Below the pieces are notes generated by a model. That model was given only the letters and a program-made list of their open reading frames with translations, made no database searches and had not been told where the DNA came from. Of a DNA stretch of 64,000 nucleotides, positions 53,656 to 60,757 are shown in pieces. Every line of letters starts with the position of its first letter. Position 1 is the first letter of the stretch. The translations under genes were made by a program, and so were the position numbers. The DNA is from Bacteroidales bacterium (GTDB lineage Bacteria > Bacteroidota > Bacteroidia > Bacteroidales > UBA932): the NCBI GenBank assembly GCA_017439305.1, contig JAFSJK010000033.1:1-64000 (forward strand). The letters run 5' to 3'.

Positions 53656-54534
53656 TTATACGAACACGCGGTTCTTCTTGAAAAGCGTCCGGAAATCCCG
53701 GGGCGTATAACCCCGCCTGGACTTGAAGGCGCGGTTGAAATTGGACAGGTTGTTGAACCCGCAGGCATAGCTGATTTCGGAAATGCCCATCGTCGTGTCC
53801 ACCAGGAGCCGGGCGGCGTTTCCCAGGCGGATGTCGATGATGTAATCCATCAGCGTCCGGTTCGTATGCTGCTTGAAGAACCGGCTGAACGCCGAAGGAG
53901 ACATCCCGACCATCGCCGCACAATCCTCCAGCCGGATTTCCTCGTGGTAGTGCGCATTGATATACTCCTGCACCTTCCGGACCCGGCGGCTCTCCGTGTT
54001 CCGCTCCTCCTTCGCAAAAGAAGAACTGGCCAGCACGCGCGCCTCCGCGTCGTTCGACAGCACGTAGAGAATCTGAAGCAAGTGCTGAAACTGCTCAAAT
54101 CCATCCGGTTCCGAAGCCAGGACATCCAGCAGGGAATACACTTTCATGATGGCTTTCAGCGAGAACGTGAGTCCGTTGGCCGCCTTCTGGAACATGTCCC
54201 GGATGGTCCGGAACTGCTTGCGCGCAAGAAGTTCCTCCGGGAAAAGCGTCCGGGAAAACTGGATGGTAATCTCGCGGATATCCCCATTGCGGCAGTTTCC
54301 CTGCTCCCAGGCATGTTCGAGCCGCTCCCCCGCCACTAACGTAAGTTCATAGTCCCTGATCTCCTCCACACTGTCCCCGACAATCCGGCGCACACCGGCT
54401 CCGTTCTCGATGAAATTGAGTTCATACTCGGCATGGCTGTGGATGGGGAACAGGAATTCCGACTTGTGGCGTTCCACCACATAGAAGCAGTCCTTGTCGG
54501 ACAACGGGGTGATTTCTTGCAGGACCTGGCTCAT
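53656..54534 (-). CDS. AraC-family transcriptional regulator
   Basis: 292 residues. N-terminal cupin-like sensing domain (FPIHSHAEYELNFIENGAGVRRIVGD, ~28-100), an alpha-helical linker, and a C-terminal double HTH (~190-285): VQEYINAHYHEEIRLEDCAAMVGMSPSAFSRFFKQHTNRT and ISEISYACGFNNLSNFNRAFKSRRGYTPRDFR. Soluble, with no receiver or membrane segment. Located 117 bp upstream of the mannan operon start on the same strand, it is the obvious candidate regulator, sensing a sugar in the cytoplasm rather than the periplasm. The inducer is unknown. Confidence 0.88.
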   Translation of the reverse strand: MSQVLQEITPLSDKDCFYVVERHKSEFLFPIHSHAEYELNFIENGAGVRRIVGDSVEEIRDYELTLVAGERLEHAWEQGNCRNGDIREITIQFSRTLFPEELLARKQFRTIRDMFQKAANGLTFSLKAIMKVYSLLDVLASEPDGFEQFQHLLQILYVLSNDAEARVLASSSFAKEERNTESRRVRKVQEYINAHYHEEIRLEDCAAMVGMSPSAFSRFFKQHTNRTLMDYIIDIRLGNAARLLVDTTMGISEISYACGFNNLSNFNRAFKSRRGYTPRDFRTLFKKNRVFV

Positions 54535-54596
54535 GCGACAAAGGTAGGAATTTCTCCGAATTACTGCAAGAATGATACTATTTCAACATTTTTCCG

Positions 54597-54604
54597 TATC
54601 TTCG
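54597..54604 (+). promoter_or_regulatory. Candidate -7 element for tadA
   Basis: TATCTTCG, one base off TAnnTTTG, 19 bp before the ATG at 54624; -33 not clear. Confidence 0.4.
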
Positions 54605-54623
54605 CGACATCAACACGCACGCC

Positions 54624-55058
54624 ATGGACCAGGACGAGAAATACATGCGGGAGGCCTTGCGCGAGGCAAGCGCCGCTTTGGAAGCCGGGGAGATCCCCAT
54701 CGGAGCCGTCATCGTCTCCCGGGGACGGATCATCGGCCGGGGGCACAACATGACCGAACGGCTGCACGACACCACCGCCCATGCGGAAATGGTGGCCATC
54801 ACCGCGGCGACGGAGGCCATCGGCGGGAAATACCTGACGGATTGCACGCTGTATGTAACCGTAGAACCCTGCCCGATGTGCGCGGGCGCCCTGAACTGGT
54901 CCCAGGTCGGACGGATCGTATACGGCGCCATCGACCCGCGCCGGGGCTACTCCCTCTTCTCCCCTTCCCTCCTCCATCCCCGCACGGAGGTCACGGCCGG
55001 TGTCCTGGCGGACGAATGCACGGCCCTGATACAGGATTTCTTCCGCTCCAAACGCTGA
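54624..55058 (+). CDS. tadA: tRNA-specific adenosine deaminase
   Basis: 144 residues, cytidine/deoxycytidylate deaminase fold. Zinc and catalytic residues in AHAEMVAI (His, Glu) and EPCPMCAGALNWSQVGRIVYGA (two Cys). GEIPIGAVIVSRG and the length point to TadA, which converts A34 to inosine in tRNA-Arg(ACG); a guanine deaminase is less likely. Divergent from the AraC gene and followed by two small conserved genes. Confidence 0.9.
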   Translation: MDQDEKYMREALREASAALEAGEIPIGAVIVSRGRIIGRGHNMTERLHDTTAHAEMVAITAATEAIGGKYLTDCTLYVTVEPCPMCAGALNWSQVGRIVYGAIDPRRGYSLFSPSLLHPRTEVTAGVLADECTALIQDFFRSKR

Positions 55059-55074
55059 TTTGAAAGGAATTTGC

Positions 55075-55082
55075 TATCTTTG
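55075..55082 (+). promoter_or_regulatory. Candidate -7 element giving a leaderless small-protein mRNA
   Basis: TATCTTTG ends six bases before ATG 55089, the same spacing as at polA. Confidence 0.5.
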
Positions 55083-55088
55083 CATCCG

Positions 55089-55319
55089 ATGGCAAGAAAA
55101 CGCAAGATTCCCGGCGTGGATCCCGCCTATCTCGAGAAGCAGAAGGCGGCGCTCCTCCGCAAGAACCGCTACGTCCTGTATTTCAACGACAGCGAGATGG
55201 CGGCCGTAGACGAATACTGCTCCCGGTTCAAGGTCCACGCGAAAGCCGCCCTTTTCCGGGAAGCCATCATGTCCAAGATCCTCTCGGAACTGGAGGAAAA
55301 CCATCCGACCCTGTTTTAG
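55089..55319 (+). CDS. Small conserved Bacteroidetes protein, RHH-like
   Basis: 76 residues from ATG 55089 (MARKRKIPGVDPAYLEKQ); six upstream codons would include the promoter. A basic N-terminus is followed by RYVLYFNDSEMAAVDEYC, then helices AKAALFREAIMSKILSELEENHPTLF. The strand-helix-helix order resembles ribbon-helix-helix DNA-binding proteins, but identity is not certain. Its stop is two bases before the TSCPD gene start. Confidence 0.7.
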   Translation: MARKRKIPGVDPAYLEKQKAALLRKNRYVLYFNDSEMAAVDEYCSRFKVHAKAALFREAIMSKILSELEENHPTLF

Positions 55320-55321
55320 CC

Positions 55322-55618
55322 ATGGGAGAAGATATCCAGATTGTCAACGATACCGTCCGGGACGGGGTACGGCACGTTACCGCCATCCCATCCGCCCTCG
55401 TCTGTTCCCGCCAGATCGATTTCGACCTCGTGGACGGCCGCATCCATAACCTCCGTTACACCGGCGGCTGCCACGGCAACCTGCAGGCCCTCGGCGCCTT
55501 GCTGGAGGACCAGCCCGTCTCCTTCGCCCTCGACCGCCTCACCGGCATCAACTGCAAGGAGCGTGGTACCTCCTGCTCCGACCAGCTGACCCGCGTGCTG
55601 CGGAAGGTCCTCCCGTAG
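55322..55618 (+). CDS. TSCPD-domain protein (TIGR03905 type)
   Basis: 98 residues. Conserved segments VCSRQIDFDLVDGRIHNLRYTGGCHGNLQALGALLED and INCKERGTSCSDQLTRVL match the small free-standing TSCPD proteins. The same domain occurs at the C-terminus of some ribonucleotide reductases, where its Cys bind metal. Function of the stand-alone form is unknown. Cotranscribed with the RHH-like gene. Confidence 0.8.
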   Translation: MGEDIQIVNDTVRDGVRHVTAIPSALVCSRQIDFDLVDGRIHNLRYTGGCHGNLQALGALLEDQPVSFALDRLTGINCKERGTSCSDQLTRVLRKVLP

Positions 55619-55621
55619 CCC

Positions 55622-55652
55622 TTGCTGCTTTTGGAAAATTATACTATCTTTG
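55622..55652 (+). promoter_or_regulatory. tRNA-Gln promoter
   Basis: TTG 55622-55624, 20-bp spacer, TATCTTTG 55645-55652, 11 bp before the tRNA 5' end. Confidence 0.7.
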
Positions 55653-55663
55653 CACCCCGGAAT

Positions 55664-55734
55664 TGAGATGTGGTGTAATGGTAGCACTAGGGATTTTGGT
55701 TCCCTCAGTTAGAGTTCGAATCTCTACATCTCAA
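55664..55734 (+). tRNA. tRNA-Gln (anticodon UUG)
   Basis: 71 nt. Acceptor TGAGATG / CATCTCA, D-arm with TGGTAG, anticodon stem AGGGA / TCCCT around loop TTTTGGT (anticodon TTG), T-arm TAGAG-TTCGAAT-CTCTA and discriminator A. CCA is not encoded. Confidence 0.96.
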
Positions 55735-55736
55735 CG

Positions 55737-55765
55737 AGAAAAGGTTGGCCGACGCCAACCTTTTC
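55737..55765 (+). terminator. Rho-independent terminator after tRNA-Gln
   Basis: AAAAGGTTGGC / GCCAACCTTTT with a CGAC loop. The A-rich left arm also serves the convergent alr gene. Confidence 0.88.
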
Positions 55766-55768
55766 CTG

Positions 55769-56872
55769 TTATCTGACCACGATGCGTTCGATTCGTCGTG
55801 GAATGGAAGCGAGGATCTCATAAGGGATGGTCCCCAGGATGTCCGCCAGTTCGGAGACGGTAGGATCGGTGCCAAAGACGGTGACCGTATCGCCCACTTT
55901 CACGTCCACCCCGGTCACGTCCAGCATGCACATGTCCATGCAGATGTTTCCGATGGTGGGAACGCGGTGACCGTTGACCGAGAAGGAGGCCCTGCCGCGT
56001 CCCAGGTGCCGGTCGATGCCGTCGGCGTACCCGACGGGAATAGTGGCGATAACGGTGCCCACACCGGCCTTGCCCCAACGGCCGTAACCGACGGTATCGC
56101 CCTCACGCAACCGCTTTACCTGCAATACCTTGCATTTAAGGGAAGCCACGGGGGCGAGCTGCACTCCGGGAAGGGCGCTGATGCCGTAGATGCCGATGCC
56201 CAGGCGGACCATGTCGTACTGGTACTGCGGGAACCGTTCAATGCCGGCGGAATTGAGGATGTGGCGCATCGGCTGATAGCCGATTCCGTCGATGATGGTC
56301 TGCGTGTTCTGACCGAACAGGTCGAACTGAGCCTGCGTGAAAGCATCCTGCTCCGGATCCTCCGCCACGCACAGGTGGGAGAACATCGACCGGACCTTCA
56401 CTTCGGGATGCTTTTTCAGGAACTCGACGAGAGCGGGGATCTCCGAAGTCATGAAGCCGAGACGGTGCATCCCGGTGTCCAGTTTGATATGGACCGGATA
56501 ATCCGTCAGTCCGGTGTCGCGAAGGTGTCCGCAGAAGGCCTCCAGCGCTTCCAGGTTGGGGATGCTGGGTTCCATCCGGGTCCGGATGATTTCCGGGAAG
56601 AAGTCGGTACCGGCAGTCAGGACGATGATGGGAAGACTGATACCGTTTTCCCGGAGTTCCAGCCCTTCCACGGGATAGGCAACGGCCAGGTAGTCGGCAC
56701 CTTGACGCTGCATCATCGCCGCAAATTCCACCGCACCATGTCCGTACGCATTGGCCTTGACGAGAACCAGGAGTTTCGTCGTCGGCTCCAGCAGGGAGCG
56801 GAAATAGCGGTAGTTGCGTCTGCAACCCTTGAGGTCCAGTTCCAACCTGGAAAAATCGTCCTCGCGCATCAT
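55769..56872 (-). CDS. alr: Alanine racemase
   Basis: 367 residues from ATG 56872, chosen because the TAAATTTG box at 56893-56900 lies just upstream and this gives normal Alr length. PLP Lys in VLVKANAYGHG, barrel motifs IKLDTGMHRLGF, HILNSAG and MVRLGIGIYG, and the opposing catalytic Tyr region DTVGYGRWGKAG. Makes D-alanine for peptidoglycan. Divergent from the zinc metallopeptidase gene. Confidence 0.94.
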   Translation of the reverse strand: MMREDDFSRLELDLKGCRRNYRYFRSLLEPTTKLLVLVKANAYGHGAVEFAAMMQRQGADYLAVAYPVEGLELRENGISLPIIVLTAGTDFFPEIIRTRMEPSIPNLEALEAFCGHLRDTGLTDYPVHIKLDTGMHRLGFMTSEIPALVEFLKKHPEVKVRSMFSHLCVAEDPEQDAFTQAQFDLFGQNTQTIIDGIGYQPMRHILNSAGIERFPQYQYDMVRLGIGIYGISALPGVQLAPVASLKCKVLQVKRLREGDTVGYGRWGKAGVGTVIATIPVGYADGIDRHLGRGRASFSVNGHRVPTIGNICMDMCMLDVTGVDVKVGDTVTVFGTDPTVSELADILGTIPYEILASIPRRIERIVVR

Positions 56873-56892
56873 ATCGGTCTTCAAATAGCCTG

Positions 56893-56900
56893 CAAATTTA
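56893..56900 (-). promoter_or_regulatory. alr -7 element
   Basis: TAAATTTG on the minus strand, 20 bp before ATG 56872; the -33 side is weak and overlaps the inverted repeat at 56914-56932. Confidence 0.55.
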
Positions 56901-56913
56901 GCAATAACGGCTG

Positions 56914-56932
56914 ACATTTTCCTATAAAATGT
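56914..56932. promoter_or_regulatory. Inverted repeat between divergent alr and metallopeptidase promoters
   Basis: ACATTTT-CCTAT-AAAATGT, 7-bp perfect arms, immediately before the TATTTTTG box of the plus-strand gene and at the -33 side of alr. Possible operator for both. Confidence 0.35.
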
Positions 56933-56933
56933 G

Positions 56934-56941
56934 TATTTTTG
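56934..56941 (+). promoter_or_regulatory. -7 element of the zinc metallopeptidase gene
   Basis: TATTTTTG, 16 bp before ATG 56958. Confidence 0.5.
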
Positions 56942-56957
56942 TAAAAACTGCAGAGAT

Positions 56958-57635
56958 ATGTCGACTTCGATGATTTGGATTCTGATGATCGTAGTGATGG
57001 TCCTGAGCATGATCATCCAGGCCCGGCTCAAGAGCCGTTTCGAAAAATACTCCGAGATCCCAACCGCCCTTTCCGGCGCCGAGGTAGCCCAGCGGATGCT
57101 GCAGGCGCACGGCATCCACGACGTAAAAATCGTCTCGGTAGAAGGGACCCTGACCGATCATTACAACCCGCAGACCAGAACCGTCAATCTCAGTCACGAT
57201 GTCTATTACGGCCGTTCCGTCGCCGCTGCCGCCGTCGCCGCCCACGAGTGCGGGCACGTCGTCCAGCATGCAACCGGCTATGCACCGCTCAAGATGCGCT
57301 CCGCCCTGGTTCCCGTGGTCAGTTTCGCGAACAACTGGGTGATGTGGGTCCTGCTGGCCGGTGTGGTGTTCATCAACGTTTTCCCGAGCCTGATCTGGGT
57401 CGGCATCGGCCTGTTCGCCCTGACGACCCTGTTCAGTTTCATCACCCTTCCCGTAGAGATCAACGCCAGCGCCCGGGCCGTCAAGTGGCTGGACAACGCC
57501 GGCATCGTAAGCTATGAGACCAAACCGATGGCTGCGGATGCCCTCAAATGGGCGGCCTACACCTATGTGATCGCCGCCATCGGCTCCCTGGCCACCCTGC
57601 TCTACTACATTTCCATCGCTAACCGGAGAAACTAA
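56958..57635 (+). CDS. Membrane zinc metallopeptidase (Zn_peptidase_2 family)
   Basis: 225 residues from ATG 56958. N-terminal membrane helix (MIWILMIVVMVLSMIIQ), conserved SGAEVAQRMLQAHGI, VNLSHDVYYGRSVAAAAVAAHECGHVVQHATGY with the HECGH zinc site, then two to three further membrane segments. This YugP-like family is widespread but its substrate is unknown; membrane-protein quality control is a guess. The downstream DJ-1 gene starts right after its stop. Confidence 0.88.
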   Translation: MSTSMIWILMIVVMVLSMIIQARLKSRFEKYSEIPTALSGAEVAQRMLQAHGIHDVKIVSVEGTLTDHYNPQTRTVNLSHDVYYGRSVAAAAVAAHECGHVVQHATGYAPLKMRSALVPVVSFANNWVMWVLLAGVVFINVFPSLIWVGIGLFALTTLFSFITLPVEINASARAVKWLDNAGIVSYETKPMAADALKWAAYTYVIAAIGSLATLLYYISIANRRN

Positions 57636-58190
57636 ATGCAAGGCGTATACATTTTCCTGGCAGACGGCTTCGAAGACATGGAAGCCATCGCCACCCGCGA
57701 CGTACTCCTGAGGGGAGGCGTCGATGTCCAGACCGTTTCCATCAACGAAGATCCGTTCGTGACCAGTTCGCACGGCATTACCGTGAGCGTGGACCTTACC
57801 CGCGACGACTTTGAAGGAGAGGAACCCGAAGTGATGATTTTCCCGGGGGGCATGCCGGGGTCGAAGAACCTGGCGGCGGACAAGGCCCTGATGGCCCTGA
57901 TGCGCAAGTGCTACGCGGATGGCGGAGTGATCGCAGCCATCTGCGCTGCACCCGGGCTGGTGGCTTCCCAACTGGATGATGTCGCCGGCAAACGCTTCAC
58001 CTGCTTTGAAGGCTTCCAGGATCCGATGATCGCGAAAGGCGCTGTTTACACGCCTGAGAGTGCTGTCGTGGACGGCCATCTCGTCACCGGTCGCGGCGCC
58101 GGCCATGCCGTGAACTTCGGCCTGGCCATCCTGGAACTGCTGAAGGGAAAGGAAACGACCGACCGCGTCCGGGCCGGCCTGATGCTGTAG
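57636..58190 (+). CDS. DJ-1/PfpI-family protein (YajL-like)
   Basis: 184 residues. Reactive Cys nucleophile elbow in AAICAAPGLVAS, supporting acidic residue in GFEDMEAIA, FPGGMPGSKNLA and TGRGAGHAVNFGLAILE. Cytoplasmic. Relatives protect against carbonyl and oxidative stress or act as glyoxalases or deglycases; which applies is not visible. It abuts the metallopeptidase gene with no gap and converges on the thioredoxin-like gene. Confidence 0.9.
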   Translation: MQGVYIFLADGFEDMEAIATRDVLLRGGVDVQTVSINEDPFVTSSHGITVSVDLTRDDFEGEEPEVMIFPGGMPGSKNLAADKALMALMRKCYADGGVIAAICAAPGLVASQLDDVAGKRFTCFEGFQDPMIAKGAVYTPESAVVDGHLVTGRGAGHAVNFGLAILELLKGKETTDRVRAGLML

Positions 58191-58191
58191 G

Positions 58192-59637
58192 CTACAATTC
58201 CAAATACCGGTGCCGTACGACCCCGCCGGGGCCCAGTTGCATCACGTATGGGAGACCGGAAAGGTCGAAGGTGTCCAGCAGGAAGCGGGCCTCATCCGGA
58301 TAATCCGTAAACAGGGAATCCATATCCACCAACAAGACTCTGGCCTTGCTGTCCGCCAGGGTGCGGGCCGCGGCCAGCGTTTCCTGGCAACGGCCGCAAC
58401 CTTGCGTGTAAAAGACCACGTAATCCACTTTCCGTAAAGAAAATATGCCCTTCCTGGACGCTTTCCGGAACAGACAGGGACGGCGGAGAAGCTCCCCATG
58501 GACCTTCCGGTCCGGAACGGTGCTCCCGACAGGAGTCCGGTCCAGGAGGTCCTTCATCATCCGGGCCATAGAGACAATCTGGGAAGTATCCGCGGAACTC
58601 GTCCACACATCCGTGCCCAGAATGTACTTGTCGATGAAAAGGCGGGTTCCTTCCTTGACCGCCTCTCCCCGCCGGGACGAAAGGTAGTACAGCAGGTCGC
58701 CTTCCATCTGCTTGAAAGATTCGACATCCCCTTCCCCATAAGTTCGTTCAGCCATGTAGGAGGCGATGTCCAGGATATCGGAAGGCTTCAAGTCATCGCC
58801 ATACCCCGCGAAGAGCCTGTCAAAAAGAGCCGTACTTTCCTGTGTACCATACACGTAATCCTCCTTCCCGGAGAACTTGGAAAGCAACATGGACAAAGCC
58901 GGTGTATCAAGTCCCCTGCCCACGATGGTTCCGTCCGGGGCGACCAGGAACATCCGGGGCGTCTGGAGCACACCGTACTTGCGCTGGTAATCGGATTCCA
59001 TCTCCGGGTCCCACAGATGAATCATTCCGGGGACATCCAGCGAAGAGGTCCGATAATGCGCCCACGCAGCGGCGTCATCCCCCGTATAGACGGCGACGGC
59101 CGTCAAAGGAAAATCCGTCCCTGTGAGGAACTGGCGGAGCCGGGGCGTTTCGATCCGGCAGGTGGAACAGGAAGTATCGTAGAAATACAGCAGCGTATAG
59201 GAACCGTCCACCGGCATGGACACTTCCGCTCCGGAAGGGTCCTTCATCAGGATGGAAGGCGCCCCCGCCCCCAGGACCGACTGCCGGTTGAACTCGGCGA
59301 ATACCTTGGCATTCAGGAGGTCCAGGTCCGAATGCATCGCCACCTTGCCGGGGATGAACCAGGCGTCGGCGAGATGGACGGCAACGCCGTCGTCCCCCAT
59401 GATCCGGGACTGGAGGTAATGGTCGTAGATTTTCAGGGCGACATACTGCCGCACCAGCGAATCCTTGCAGGACTCGATCAGGAAATCACATTCCGCGTTC
59501 TGGACGGAAAGGGGCTCCCCCGCCAGGGCCGTGAAATACTCTTCCAGTTTGGCGCCCAAAGCACCATACGGGTCGTCTTGCGCCCGAAGCGCCAGCGCGG
59601 CGAAGAGGACCGCTGCGGCGACGAGGAGGCGTTTCAT
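58192..59637 (-). CDS. Exported protein with two thioredoxin-like domains
   Basis: 481 residues; signal peptide [21 protein letters not shown]-terminal helical region (~20-125), a TlpA/DUF5106-like thioredoxin domain with YDTSCSTCRIETPRL (CSTC), VAPDGTIVGRG, a helical stretch, and a C-terminal second thioredoxin-like domain with VVFYTQGCGRCQETL (CGRC) ending ...VRHRYLEL. Two CxxC sites in one periplasmic chain suggest a disulfide reductase or relay. Partner unknown. Four-base overlap with coaD. Confidence 0.75.
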   Translation of the reverse strand: MKRLLVAAAVLFAALALRAQDDPYGALGAKLEEYFTALAGEPLSVQNAECDFLIESCKDSLVRQYVALKIYDHYLQSRIMGDDGVAVHLADAWFIPGKVAMHSDLDLLNAKVFAEFNRQSVLGAGAPSILMKDPSGAEVSMPVDGSYTLLYFYDTSCSTCRIETPRLRQFLTGTDFPLTAVAVYTGDDAAAWAHYRTSSLDVPGMIHLWDPEMESDYQRKYGVLQTPRMFLVAPDGTIVGRGLDTPALSMLLSKFSGKEDYVYGTQESTALFDRLFAGYGDDLKPSDILDIASYMAERTYGEGDVESFKQMEGDLLYYLSSRRGEAVKEGTRLFIDKYILGTDVWTSSADTSQIVSMARMMKDLLDRTPVGSTVPDRKVHGELLRRPCLFRKASRKGIFSLRKVDYVVFYTQGCGRCQETLAAARTLADSKARVLLVDMDSLFTDYPDEARFLLDTFDLSGLPYVMQLGPGGVVRHRYLEL

Positions 59638-60092
59638 AAGACGACTCCCTCAGGGATGAAAGCGGAATAGTCGCCGTGGTGCTTGAGGATGTCCCGTACG
59701 GCGCTGGAGGAGATATGGGCGAACTCCTGCGCGGTAGGGATGATGATGGTCTCGATGTCCGGGGCCAGCCGGCGGTTCGCGTCGGCGATGGAGCGTTCGG
59801 TCTCGAAATCGATCATGTTCCGGACACCGCGGACGATGTGATGGATACCCAGCTCACGGCAGGTGTCGATGGTGAGGTTGTCATACTGGATGACGGAGAC
59901 GCCGGCCAGCCCTTCCGTAGCCTTCCGGATGATCTCCACCCGCTTTTCCATGTCGAAGAAGCCGCGCTTGTCCTGGTTGATACCGACGGCCACGACGACT
60001 TCGTCGAACATCGTCAGGGCGCGTTTAAGAATATTCAGATGGCCGGCCGTAAACGGGTCGAAAGAGCCGGGAAACAGAGCTTTGATTTTCAT
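59634..60092 (-). CDS. coaD: Pantetheine-phosphate adenylyltransferase
   Basis: 152 residues from ATG 60092. Nucleotidyltransferase motifs [18 protein letters not shown] (xxGH) and [17 protein letters not shown] (ISSxxVR), with [22 protein letters not shown] between. Catalyses the penultimate step of CoA synthesis. Lies directly after ung (4-bp overlap). Confidence 0.95.
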   Translation of the reverse strand: MKIKALFPGSFDPFTAGHLNILKRALTMFDEVVVAVGINQDKRGFFDMEKRVEIIRKATEGLAGVSVIQYDNLTIDTCRELGIHHIVRGVRNMIDFETERSIADANRRLAPDIETIIIPTAQEFAHISSSAVRDILKHHGDYSAFIPEGVVL

Positions 60093-60757
60093 AACTGCCA
60101 ATCAATCGGGGTCTTGCCTTCGGAAAGAAGGATCTGGTTGGTCTGGGAGAAGTGGCGGCAGCCGAAGAAGGCTCCGCCCGCCAGCGGCGAAGGATGCGCC
60201 GCCATGAGGACATGGTGGCGGGACGTGTCGACCAGGGCGGCCTTTCCCTGGGCAAAGCGCCCCCAGAGAAGGAAAACAACCCCGTCACAGCGCTCGGAAA
60301 CGGTACGGATCACCGCGTCGGTGAATTCCTGCCAGCCAATCCGGCTGTGTGAGGTGGGAGTACCCGCCTGCACGGTAAGCACCGAATTCAGGAGCAGGAC
60401 ACCTTGGCGGGCCCAGGGCTCCAGGTCAGGGCTGCCGCTCATCGGGATGCCCAGGTCGTCATGGATTTCCTTGAAGATGTTCTTCAGCGAGGGAGGCGCA
60501 GGAACGCCCTGCGGCACGGAAAAGCACAAACCCATCGCCTGGCCGGGACCGTGGTACGGGTCCTGACCCAGGATGACGACCTTCACCTCGGGAAGGGGCG
60601 TGAGTTCAAAGGCCTTGAAAATCTGGCGGCCGGGAGGGTAGATCACCCTTCCGGCTGCCTTTTCGCCGTGGAGGAAGCGGACCAGGGACTCGAAATACGG
60701 TTTCTCGAATTCGTCCCGCAGGGCTTCCTTCCAGGTCTGTTCTATCTTGACGTCCAT
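60089..60757 (-). CDS. ung: Uracil-DNA glycosylase, family 1
   Basis: 222 residues. Catalytic water-activating motif [35 protein letters not shown] and the DNA-intercalation loop [10 protein letters not shown]. Removes uracil from DNA. Directly downstream of lon (no gap), in a lon-ung-coaD-thioredoxin transcription unit. Confidence 0.96.
   Translation of the reverse strand: MDVKIEQTWKEALRDEFEKPYFESLVRFLHGEKAAGRVIYPPGRQIFKAFELTPLPEVKVVILGQDPYHGPGQAMGLCFSVPQGVPAPPSLKNIFKEIHDDLGIPMSGSPDLEPWARQGVLLLNSVLTVQAGTPTSHSRIGWQEFTDAVIRTVSERCDGVVFLLWGRFAQGKAALVDTSRHHVLMAAHPSPLAGGAFFGCRHFSQTNQILLSEGKTPIDWQL

Noticed and set aside
56873-57115. Longer N-terminus for alanine racemase
   Set aside because: It runs through the divergent promoter region and into the neighbouring gene; the TAAATTTG box and normal length support 56872.
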